Shown: in pieces, positions 11,379 to 23,600 of the stretch
Position numbering within the stretch: position 1 is the stretch's first letter
How the letters are laid out: each line of letters opens with the position of its first letter
NCBI GenBank assembly: GCA_021014325.1
Contig: CM037467.1
Location: 7,240,273 to 7,304,272 of the forward strand
Origin: Plazaster borealis
Lineage: Eukaryota > Echinodermata > Asteroidea > Forcipulatida > Labidiasteridae
Reading direction: 5' to 3'
DNA length: 64,000 bases
The notes under the pieces: model-generated
What the model saw: only the letters and a program-made list of their open reading frames with translations
Database searches by the model: none
Told to the model about the DNA's origin: nothing
Translations under genes and position numbers: made by a program

Positions 11379-13093
11379 TGATGCTTGGTTCTTAGTAAAG
11401 GGCAACCCTTAGAGGGAAAGTTTGTATTTGAACATCATTGAGGCATTGTCTTCATATGAGATACTACATTTGTACCTTCATCATTATGATCCTTTTTTTT
11501 ATTAATGGTGCTCAGTGACCACACCATAAAAATGCCAATGCTTTGGGTCTGACCCTACTAAAGTCTGGTTTCCTAGGTTTGATGTAGGGAGCTCGGACTG
11601 TTAAGGATCTGTTATAATAATTGCTTGAATTACAAATATTTATGTTATCAATTGTTTTTCTATGAAAGAATCTTAACTGAAATTGTACAAATCACAACTC
11701 AACTCACACATGTACGTGTAACATAGGCTTGTTCAATGTAAGATACGTCTAACTAATATTTTCTGCATTCTTCTGGTGATCTGCATGCTGTTCTGCTAAA
11801 GGCTGAAACCTTAAATGGACCCTTCGACCCTCTATGAAAAAACACTTAAAATTTGTCATTCAATATCAACTAAACACAAAGCACACACTGAAGTATGGTG
11901 ATGACTACAATCATTTGCCCCTTGGAACAGTGGAACAATACAAAAAGAATGTAAATGTTGGAGGGAAAAAGCAAACAAAAGTTGTACAAGGGGGAAAGAG
12001 GTTGATAGTAAAGTGTATATAAATCAGACAGATTTGTCCCTCTTTCAAACCTTGCAAATACTTTCTGTAAGAGTGTTTATCAATGGCATTCTACATGTTT
12101 ATTAAAGGGAATTTTAAAATGAAGACATTGTCTTTGTTGTACATGCTGCACATGTATGTATATTTATTTTTAAAATGGAAAAAAATATAAGGGGAATTAT
12201 TTACATCATACATTGTATGCCAAGATAAACAAACAACATACGGTAATGTACATGTTCATATAGTTTAAGATGTACAGTGTAGTGTACAGTGGTATTTTAA
12301 ATAAAGGATCAAGGAAATTTGATTTTGTGTTTGAGTCAAATTTATTTTACAGGATAACGGCATACGTAATGGTTAAAGGGAAGGTACATGTACAAATTTG
12401 AAGAGAGGTATTGTAAAGAAAATCTTATTCTACTTTAAGAAACCAGGCTAGCCTGAGGATAGCCTGTTCACATTTTTATTATAAAAGTTTTTGGTAAAGT
12501 TGTGGATATCAGGTTTTTTAAAATAAATTTCTCTACTTGCCTTTGTAGAGAATAGATTCGTTCCAAATTTTCCTGAAAATTATTTCTGAATTTCAAACCA
12601 AGGATAAATAACTCTACCCCTCCTCCAACAACATCAACAGAAATGAAATGATAAAAAAACCCATCTAAAATACTCAAGATTGCATAACAGAAAATCCAAC
12701 TGCAAATAGTTGTACACATTCAATGGGTAGTATCTCAATTCACAACATGCGGACTGTGAATGAAAATGTGTCCATGTTTTACCTCAGCTGCAAAACCTGG
12801 CTCTTTGAGTTTGGAAACTTTTTCCCAATTATGTTGAATGATCCCCCTGATTGTTGCACAAAATCTCCCTGATTGCACGATGCAAATGTTTGCAGCTCAT
12901 CTGCATTAAAAAAATAAATAAAAATACATCAAGATTTATAAAAAAGAAAACACATTTTGACAGTGGGCGTGTTACATGTATCTTTCTATTGATATCAGTG
13001 GATTGAAATTTCCAAAACCCAAAGAATTATTCAAACTTTAAAAACTGAATCTTTGATTCATATAAAGACATGAGAACTTGAAGTTGATGCAAA

Positions 13094-13330
13094 TGGCATC
13101 AAGTTGGTTTCTTTCCCTGCCTTTCACCTCTGTGGACCCCAATTCAAATTCCACCTTAGCCCAGAGCCTTGCGTGTGGATTGGGTTTTCAGTCCCTACCT
13201 GATTGCATGGGTTTTCCCAATTTGGGGTTTTCCTTCCACGTCTAAAACTGAAAATTTCTTCTCGTTTCCTATTCACCATCCTGTTATTGGCTCTTGCGCT
13301 GTTGGATGTGTAAATAAATAGATAAATGTT
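13094..13330 (+). mobile_element. tRNA-derived SINE, copy with damaged A box
   Basis: Head GCATCAAGTTGGTTTCTTTC with B-box-like CCAATTCAAATTCCACC, then body CCTTGCGTGTGGATTGGGTT and CATGGGTTTTCCCAATTTGG, ending in an A-rich tail (AAATAAATAGATAAATG). The reversed copy at 37917-38172 is better preserved. Confidence 0.7.
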
Positions 13331-14204
13331 GCTATTAGACAGACCTTGGGTGTGACTCAGGTGACATGGACATCAGCGGAAATAAAGGCTTTACTTATCA
13401 ATCTGTAAATTGTCTCCAACAGCCAGGGCTACAGTGTTGCAGCCATGATGCAGTTTTAGCTAGAGCCCCTTTTGTATTGCTGTTGAGAAAGAGGATGCTT
13501 GCTTGAAATAGTTGACAAATTATTAATTGGTTCCTCTCTAGGTCCTTGTAAGCTTCAATCATCTAAATTTACTTCTATGCAGCCTTCAACCTGCTTAAGT
13601 TTGTTCAGTTTTAAGCTTCTTGACATTCAGTGGCCCCTTTAGTTTCATGTCCAGTTGCTTTTTGTAAATTATATTCTTAATAGTGTAGTTATGATATGCA
13701 GGTAAGCACTTGTTCATGTAGCCATGAAACGTAGCATATGGCTATACATCGTTGTGTTAATGCAAGTGTCAATCTCCTAAAATAGTACGTACGAGGGAGT
13801 TTGACATTGTCAAAACAATGTATCTCGCTTAAAACAGCACGGATGTACAATATTTTTGAAAGGAGCATTTTCGCGTGCCAGATACAACGTTTTTCGCACA
13901 TTGAGATACAACGTTTTGCACTGATGCAACAACATATGAAACACAGAGTAATTAATAACCAGGGTTTGAGCAACCTTAGAGCTGGCAATAGTGCTTACAA
14001 TTAACTAACATTTCTTTATGTGTTAAAGCTGCAGTCCTCATGACTGAATCTTGGAATCTGTCAGACAATCAGACATTGCTGTATGAAGTGCATTTTGTGA
14101 TATGGGAAGATAATAATAGGCCTAAATAATAATAAGCAGTTCTCATTATTTGTTTACAATGTGTGCAGAGCTACGCATATTCGAGTATTATAATACCTAT
14201 TTAT

Positions 14205-14375
14205 TTTGAAGGTGCTGTGGTGCAATCTGCAGCCAACCGTACCTAAAAACAAGGGACCTATTGGCTTTACATCCCATCCGAAGATGGGGACTGGAACCCA
14301 CTCTCTGCTGATCAGAAATGCCAGAGCTTGAGTCTGTATGGTGTGATTGACCGCTCAACCATGAGACGCCACTAA
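14205..14375 (-). mobile_element. tRNA-derived SINE fragment, reversed
   Basis: On the minus strand a head resembling that at 17807 (CTCATGGTTGAGCGGTCAAT, AGACTCAAGCTCTGGCATTT, CTGATCAGCAGAGAGTGGGT, TTCCAGTCCCC) is followed by body sequence and AGCACCTT. Shortened relative to the 17.8-kb copy. Confidence 0.65.
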
Positions 14376-14587
14376 AGTGTGAAATGTATCTAAAAATATA
14401 CTCAAATAGATATATGGTTCTCTGTATCTAAAAATACACTAAAATAAATCTATGGTTCTATTGAAACAGTAAGACCACCAAAGTAAACACAATTACCTCT
14501 CCTGTCCTCTTAATACATGTAGTACCAATGACTGCTGTAAATGAGAGTACATAATTTGTTTAATTTGAAGTATTGTGTTTTTTGCAG

Positions 14588-14677
14588 GCTGTTGTTCGAG
14601 CTCTGGAGGATCTGGCAGAAAATGGAAAAATCAAAGAGAAGATTTATGGAAAGCAGAAAGTTTATTTTGCTGATCAG
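14588..14677 (+). CDS. PSMC3IP: HOP2 exon, end of winged-helix domain
   Basis: Acceptor tttttgcag, donor CAG|gtagtt. Thirty whole codons, beginning AVVRALEDLAENGK and ending YFADQ: the second half of the HOP2 winged-helix DNA-binding domain. It begins in phase 0, so the missing upstream exon must end on a codon boundary. Confidence 0.93.
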
Positions 14678-17600
14678 GTAGTTCTTTATCAGAGTTTACC
14701 AAAGGGTGGGAACTGGTCATGTGGGTCTTGCACAAGTATAATGAGTTATTTCTAAACTTGTCACAGGCTGGTTGTTACTGTGCATGAGATTTCCATTCAT
14801 TATCCAGCTGTCTGTCTCTCACAAGAATCCTCAACTAGTGTCCTCAATGATTCATGTGTAAATCCTGCATCTTGTGTGGTGTTGGGGTGAGTGGGAATGG
14901 GTTGGTCCATTGGGAATCCTTCATTTTTGTTTTAAAGCAATGATTACGAATCAAGAGGGTATATGGGTGTTACCTGCAAGGTATAATTTTACCTAGCCAC
15001 TGAGCTCTTTATCTCACTAATGATGAAAAATGTTGTCTATTGCTGGTTAGCTGATGGTCATGTCGTTTACATCCAACCTTGACGAGGGATGGGTGGGGCT
15101 TCAAGCAGTTTACACAGATAGCAAGTAGCTACTGGTTGGGCTTCACGCATTGAGAATGAAGACACAGTATGTTGATAAACAATATCATTGATATGATATA
15201 TCTAACAAATGGCTGTTTTTTGTTCCATTGTTTGTTTTGTCAACAGAATCAGTTTCCTGCAGTAGATGAGTCTGAGCTTAAGAGCATGGACATTGAAATC
15301 AATGAGCTCACAGGAAAACTACAGATGTCACAAAGCACTTGTAAGCAGCAGGAAAATGGTAATTAGTGTTTAAGACACATCCCAAACATTCTCTCAAAAT
15401 AGAACTGTATATTAGTTAACAGTTATACAATGTAGGCTTTGATTTATATCAAACATGCTTGACAGCCAAAGAAACGTGGATCCTTTTCAAGCTTAATTTT
15501 GCTATGCTACACATGAAAAACACTTTATACTGATACTGGGTTGTATTGACTGAAAGAATGTACTGTCTGGGGATTTCTTGATTGGGCAGTCATTCCAGGG
15601 GCATAAAAGATAAGGAATGCTTCAATTGGCCTTATTCATGGTTGATATGAAAGAGATGGAAATCAATCCTTTATGAAGCTGCATGATTACATTGAGTAAA
15701 AACTACCAATAGTCTGAGAATTCATAGGCACCTTTTCATTCATGACAGCAAGAATAAAGAACAAGATGCAACTTTTTCATTCTAGATAAAAGTGAGGTTC
15801 TGCCTGCAAACAGACAATATTGGTTACATTAATGAGTACTCAAGTCATTGTGCCGTATTGTGTGCATATGTGACCCGCTCTGCAATAATGGCCCTTATGG
15901 TGCCAAAAAAATTGTTGGAGTTAGATACATAGATAGAAAGGTCTTTTTCTCAGCTTTATTTTGGTGTATGTTAGAAGTCTGTAGCATTTTGCAATCCAAA
16001 GTTATACCATAATTTGCATATAAATTATTGCCATTTTGGTCAAAATAGGTTATGAAGAAACAGCCTTGTAAACTTTGCAGTGTGTTTCAAAGTATTTTAA
16101 TACCAGTTCTTATGAAAGTTCCTAGCAACAAGTATGTTCCCGGTGTCCAATTCGTCTGAAATTTTCAACAAGTGTTTGTTATGACTTTATAAGTACTACG
16201 TAAGTTGTTTTATTTCTTTTAATGCACAATATCGTTATTTTAAAACTAATTTGCATATTGTGTTATTTCTTGTGTTTTTTCCCTCAAATTTTTAGAAAGC
16301 AAACACACACTTGAGCATTAGTTCGAAGATTTTAGTACAATTTAGTGAATGTTGCTATTTCTTTGTTAAACAAATGCACACTGGCTCATAGAAAACCCCA
16401 TGAATTAAAATAATGTATTTTTGGGTGCAAACAAGAGCTTTTGGGAAAAATTAACAAAAACACCTTTCCGCCTTTTATTCATTTTAAACAAAAAGCTAAT
16501 TATTTCTACAAAGTTTGGGCTGTTTAATAAAACTCTGAAGTTGGCTTGCATTTTGTGATTTACACCTAGTTTTTTGGGGTAACAAATTCTAGTTTTGGTA
16601 AAAAAAAAATACACAAGTTTTAAACCTCAATATTTTTTTAAAAATCTAGCACAACCAACATAGTTTGCCTTCTTATTGCAAATTGAAGTTGATTAATCAA
16701 TTTTGAAATGATCTTTGGGTTAAAAATGCTAAAGATTGCAATGTGGAATCAGATTCGAATCGGATTCTGATTCCACATCGTCATTCACATCGGAAATTAA
16801 CGAAGTAATCTTTCACGAAGCCAACCATGCTCTCTCCTCCCTGAGAAGATTGGCATCACGGAGATCATTCAAAGCCTCAGCCAGACACTGATCCTTTGAA
16901 CCCATACTTAAGCAAATAATTCACTAAAAATATACAAAATCTGTTGGCTAAAATAGTAAATAATTAGAAAACCTTTTCGCTCAGAGCAAGACAAGTCAGT
17001 TGAGTTGAACATTAACAGTTGACAGGTATTGTGCTGTGTTTTTGCGTGGCACGACATACAGTCACAGGCCAGTCACTTGTGAATAAACAACGAATCCCAT
17101 TCAGAGCGCATGCGCAAGCTGTGTTTTTGCGTGTATAAACAGTCACATGACGGTCACATGACAGTGAATAAACAACGAATCCCATTCACAGCGCAAGCGC
17201 AAGCTCGACGATGCGTGCATTGACCAATCGGTGCACTACACTGCGTACACGTCACAGAAAAGATTCACGCCCCTAGTAACAAGCGCTGTTTGTCTTCATG
17301 TCAGAAAATTACCGTCCTTGCTTTTGCATTTGACCTCTAACCTTTTCTATGTCTACAAATAGAAAGCCAACGTCCTCAGCTTTCAGATGATACCAAATTT
17401 GTAATAGGGGGGTTCCAATTAATGTCCTAACAGATGTGTAAAAAAACGCAACTTTCAACGGAATCCACGGACACCGGTCGTACAAACCATGAAATAAATG
17501 TACACAAAACACGATTTTTTCCATCTTTATTGATCAAAATAAACATCCAATCTTACAAATTATGAAAGTGTGGATATGAACGATGTCAAAAATGGAATAA

Positions 17601-20600
17601 AAAAAATACAACACCAACATTTTTTTTTTTCACCCTTTCAACATTGACGAGCCTGTTACGTGAAACGGCATCGCGCGACTTACGGGCCTTTTGTGCAGAG
17701 CGGGTCACATATTTGTTACATTTGGAGTTAGACCGAACGTACCCACATGATTGCTCGTATAGAACCTCTGAAATCAAGGAATATGACTTGAGATGGCAAA
17801 CTCCATATCGTGGCCAAGCAGTTAAGAGCACCGAACTCAAGCTCTGGTGTTTTTGATCAGCAGAGTGTGGGTTCGAGTCCCAGTCTTGACACTTGTGTCC
17901 TTAAGCAAGCTTTTGCCATTACTTTGTCCTTCCAATGTGACGTAAAGCCGTAGGTCCCGTGTGTTGTGTAATGCACGTGAAGCAGCCCAGTTACTCAGAG
18001 AAGGGGGTTTGCCCCGGTGTTTCTGGTAGTGACTGCTGAATGTGCCGCAGCACCTTGGAAATCGGTCTCATAATTACACAAAATAAAAAACCTGTCTTAA
18101 AATGTTTCTGTTTGTTCAAGCGCCTTGAGTACCTTATTGGTATAACATGCGCTATATCATTATTATTATTATATTATATTCACCAAATGCATGGTTATTA
18201 AAACAACAGCCACTGTCTCCTTTGCAAATAATGATATTTATTAAAGGATGCATGTATTATTAACAATTTTTTCCTAGAGTTGAGAAAAATTGACACGTCA
18301 ATGAGTACAGAAGAAGCCGAGCAACGACTAGAACAAGTCAATAAAGAGGTGAGTTTTTAATCTTTATTTTACACTCTTTTGTCAGTCTGTAAGTCGATTA
18401 ACAACTGTTAAACTAACAAGATTTTATCTTGTTGATGTTTGAGATGAGTGCTTTACTGAAGCTACCAGCTGATGAGTGCATAGCACTTAATTCTGAAGTA
18501 CTGAAATTTCACCAGAATAAAAAGTCAGGAATGTATAAACATCGTGGGTTGTAAACTGCTATATATAGTTTCTTCCTGTTTCAACATTTGTTGACATTCT
18601 TTTATTTTTATTTTCATGAACATTTTGTAAAACAAACAAACAAATAAACAAACAAACAAACAATTTTTTTTTTTGGGGGGGGGGGCCTAATCATCAATCA
18701 GCATCGACTAGTATCTTTGGCCACCTCGTCAGGATCTCATCTACATCTACATGTTGGATTGAATAACTGTCTTTCCACATTATTCCCCAGATAGCATCAT
18801 GTATGGAAAGCCAAACTCAAAAACTTACCAGAAAACAGCACATTGTTTACAATGTTTGGCTCAGTCTCAAACTTGTTTTATTTATTATTTTCCAAACCAC
18901 AAAAAAGGTTTCTGTTTTACGTGAAATCGGCACGCCCTTGGTTGCCAAGCAGATTTAGGCCCCTCAGACAGACTGTCAATAATACTGATAGACTGTGGCT
19001 TGCACTGTCAAGCTCTTTCCGTGATGAAGATTGCTGTGCTTTTTATATGTGACATGCCAGCCAGCCTGCTGAACTGAAGCCTGCATGTAAGAATGTTCCC
19101 TACATCATCATTGTCATAAGTCTTCCCTCAATCGTCTGACAATTTACAGCAAATACAATTGTTGCCTTGTGTACACCATTTTTATGTGTATGTACATGTA
19201 GTGAGTCTAACGGCTGTATGGTCCATGTTTGTGTTTTCAGTTGTAAGCATCCAACATATAGGAAACGACACCACAGGTTCAAGATGCACATTGCATCGCT
19301 TAGCACAGACAACTTCATCATCCTTGTATTCAGTTTTTTCTTTCTTTTCAAAATATTGATAAACCGATTTGAATTGGTCAAAGTCAACCATTTTTATTTT
19401 GCTGAATCGTTGGTCAGTTGGTGGACTCTTCCAAGCCATTCCTTTTAAGGCCGTCCAATGGATGACTGGATTGCTCACAAGATGAGACACAGAACATCAT
19501 CCTTGAATTGTAATGGGGGTGCATTTATTGGAGATATCACCATCACTTGTTGCTTTTCCGCAATTTTGTCACTCCACTGCCACAGTTTACCCGACTGTCA
19601 CAGTTTATCACTCCACTGTCACATAGTCCCCCATAGTCTTGGTGCTAGACATCCGTAGCACATTGGTTACTGTACACTGTACAGCGATTCACAGAAATCA
19701 AGAATGGAAACGGCTTTATCATTTTATTCTTAAACTTTTGAAAGTGAGGTTGTTCCTGGTCTGCAAACAGACAAAATTAGTCTGGTGACCTGAATGAGTA
19801 CAGTGGAAAGTTATAAATACAAAATTTGTATAGCGTCATCTATCTATGACCAAACATATTCCGAGGCGCTGGGGAATTTTTTTTAAAGAAAAGCATACAT
19901 TACATACAAGATACTTGGATTATCAAAGTATACAGGGAATGTAATTAAGAGCACATTAAAGAGAGATTCTCACACTAACAACATACATAAAAACAAGTGG
20001 ATAAACACAAACATAGAGTCAGTCACAAGCAATGTCGAACAAATGTGTTTTGAGCAGGCTTTTGAAAATGTCCAGAGATTCTGTAGCTCAGATATTCAAT
20101 GGTAAACAGTTCCAGAGTTTGGGAGTCGATACTGAAAAGGCACGATCGCCATAGGATGTGCTTGTTTTAGGGACAGTTAGAAGAAGTTTGTTTGTAGATC
20201 GAAAATTGCGACTTGGAGTATAAGGTGAGAGAAGTTCCTTTTTGCACCATACATATGCTAGAGTATTGTTGCAGACTCTTCATTACTTGTATTAAACCTT
20301 TGTGAAGTAATAAAACTTGTGATTAATGTCCATGAGGCAAAGGCAGGTGGTCATACTCATAGTGATGTCTTAGTAATCAATACTAAAGATAACTTGTTTT
20401 TAAAAGCATTTAGGGAATATGAGCAAGATTGGTGTATCATGATGAATGATTACCTCCAATCAATATATCCTGCCCTTTATTTCTTCTTTACCTTCTTAAC
20501 CCTGCATCATCTTGACTCTCTTTCCTGTTACTCACTTCACTTGATTCCTCTTCATTTGATTGAGTCCTTAGAACTTTCAGAAAGTTGAACTTCTAAAAGA

Positions 20601-23600
20601 TTCCTACATATTTCATCTTGACCTTGTATTGATTTTATATGGAATCAGTAATTTGTATCTTATGTGAAATGGTTAAATCTCAAAAAGTATCTTGGTTCAC
20701 ATGGATAAGGTGGGAAGAGGGATTGGAGAGGGTTAATGTGGGTCATATTTCAACTTGACTTCATTTATGCTATAATCAACTGATGGGAATTTGAACTCTT
20801 AATGACTGATAGATCACATACTGTCTCTCATTTTGCAATAAAATGGCTTCAATAGTTAGGTGTTTTTGCATGGCTGGTGGGAAATGAATCAATGAAGTGT
20901 GGTTCTGATTAGAATGATGGCACGGTATATACATTAGGCCCCTATGCACAATAAAGTAAAGCTGTGTGCAGATATTTATGCATAAAACATGATACATAAG
21001 AGATGAAACATCTGCTCATTGTTGTCTTGTTTTCTTTACATGAACACACATTGTTATGAACTTTTCCCACAGGTCTTTGTCATGACCCCTTTCCTTGAAA
21101 ACAAGGGGGGCTGTACATGTATGTGCTTGTAAGAAAGACCAATGTACTTCATTTTATCTGTTTAATGCTTTGCAGATTGAGCACAATCAAGAGAGGTTGA
21201 CCACCATCAAATCTATGACCAATCACGTCACTCCACAAGAGAAGGAAAGGATTTATGCTAATCGGGCCAAATATGTCAAAGAGTGGAAGAAGAGAAAACG
21301 AATGGTCAGTAGCTTCCCTTCCTTATTATGTCTTGACATTATCGCAAAATTATTGACAGTCATTTGACTGTGAATTAAAAGTGCTTAGAGAAAAAGCAAA
21401 CAAAGAAGAAGAAATAAACCAACTTGGATGTGGTCTGGACTTCATTTATCCAAGCTGCATGACATGTTGCACTCCTTAGGTGTACTGCTAAATCTAATCA
21501 GTTTATAGGTATAGAGTTGGCAGATTTCTGTACGCCTAGTTAGATACAGGGATGGCAAAATCCACTTGGTAATGTATTCACTGGATTCTAGTTTTTCATG
21601 CAAAAAAATTACTTATTTATGCACAGGATTTGCGTATTTGTGTGAATGATTTACACACAAGATCGTATTGAGATATTATTAAAGTGTGCATGAATTAGTA
21701 AGTCTGTTGCACAACTTTATAAAATGTTTGTTCAATTGCTAAAGCAATCTGCACAAAGTAGATCTTTCAAGTTACTAAGCAAGTATAATACATGTATTTG
21801 TTTTGAGTTAAGTATGATTTAAGATTAAACTAAACTGTCTGGGATTTACCTTGGAGTGTCATTCCTGATGGTGATACGTGTAACTTGGATTTCATTGCTT
21901 TGGTCATGTTGGTTGGATCAGAGATAGTGGCAGTTTGGGAGACTGCCAGCGGGTATGGCATACATGCTTGACATCAGCGTGCAGTTGTTGAGAAATGTCT
22001 TATTAAGAAGGCAGCTTAAAATGTTGCTATCACGTGTTGTAAAGCTAAGAAGAGGATTCCAAGAAATTGTCTGGATTGTCAAAATTGTTCTTCTTTGAGG
22101 GGCCTGGACTTTGGCAGAATAAAACTTAATGGTTTTATATTTGAGTTGACAAGCTTTAATTCAAATTTGTGAAAAATTACTAATGTAGGAAAGAAAACCA
22201 AAGACTGGAGATGATAAAAGACAAATTTACTCAAAGAAATGGGATCAGTGTAAAAAAAGAACAAAATAAGTTTATTGTGCAAGAATAACATACAATAGTT
22301 ACTTAGTTCCATCAATAACATATGAACATGATGCTGATGATAGTAACAAATCCCAAGATATTAGGTCAAGAAATTCATTCATCATTCAACCAGATGATAA
22401 AACACCCAAGGGGGTTTGGCACTGGCACTAATCTCCTCTCCAAAGTCACTTTGAACAAGCTGAAATATAAAGTAGGGATGACTACATTACAATTTTGGCA
22501 CAATTTTTATTTTATTTTGTGGTTAAGCATCTAATTAAATGACAAAGATCTACTTGGATGTTATAAAACAAATAATGAGTGTTTTGCATTGTTGCAATAG
22601 AGACGGCATTTTAGTTTGATGGAAGAAGGAATATTCCATTCAACTCAGCTTCATCTTTTAAAATGGAACGTTCCATCTTTCAATGCATTGCACTCATAAG
22701 CATTAATTATTTGTACATTATTTTTTCAAATTTTCGTTAACATTTGAAATTGCACTTTTCTTGTTCTTGAGAATGCATAGTTTTTGCCCCAAAAGGTTAA
22801 TGTTTGAGAAGAATTTATAAAAGCTGCAAGCTTGAAGCTGTTCTTAATGAATCTATTTTACTTTTGTTCTGACTTCTTATTACAGACAATGGATATAGTC
22901 AACGCCATCCTAGAAGGATATCCTAAAACAAAGAAACAATTATTTGTAAGTACATAGTACAGTATAGTTTAGACAATTGACTGCATCCAACTTGCAGATT
23001 TAGGTTAAAAGTTATATTTCTCTTCCACCTTGCACACACTGCTAACTCCACCCATATTTCCACTCATTAGAGACATTTTTATGCTGCCAGTCTTAACAAA
23101 TATTAAAGGATTTAGTAATTTTTAAATTTAAAATGTCTGCATACCCAATGGTAGTAGTACTCACTTATTTTCAAAACAAATTGGCTGAAATCAGTTCCCA
23201 TGTGAAGACATTCAACAGCCTCACAGGGAATGATTTTGTTTCTTTTATAAATGAAAAAGTACAAATTATATTGGAACATTTGAATGATCACCGATGCAAA
23301 GACCAAGAGAACAGAAGCAACTACACTATTCCCTGCATGAGAAAACTCACTCAGTAAACACACATCCAGTGCCTCACTGCAATACAATATAGGCCACTAT
23401 TACAAGACCCACCACCTGTTTGTACCCGCTGTCTGTACAAGGAAACATCTGAGAAGCGTCACACTTTGCACTTTTCATCCCAACATATTATTTATAAAAA
23501 GCCTGGCATTATTAATTTGATATAATTATTATTATTATATACATATAAAGAGCATGAGTCAGTTTTTATGGGAAATTGATAATAGGGAAGTGATCAAAGG

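Larger units (their letters stand above)
9194..14587. other. Region between the Ig gene and the first recognised HOP2 exon
   Basis: Holds the Ig gene's 3' flank (AATAAA at 9960-9965 is a possible poly(A) signal), a tRNA-like foldback element, a small MITE and two SINE copies. The missing 5' HOP2 exons should be here or left of the Ig gene, but none was recognised. The frame at 11834-12022 is lysine-rich and unrecognised. Confidence 0.4.

Noticed and set aside
19100..19490. Overlapping open frames on both strands
   Set aside because: Several frames are open at once, none resembles a protein family and none fits the HOP2 exon chain.
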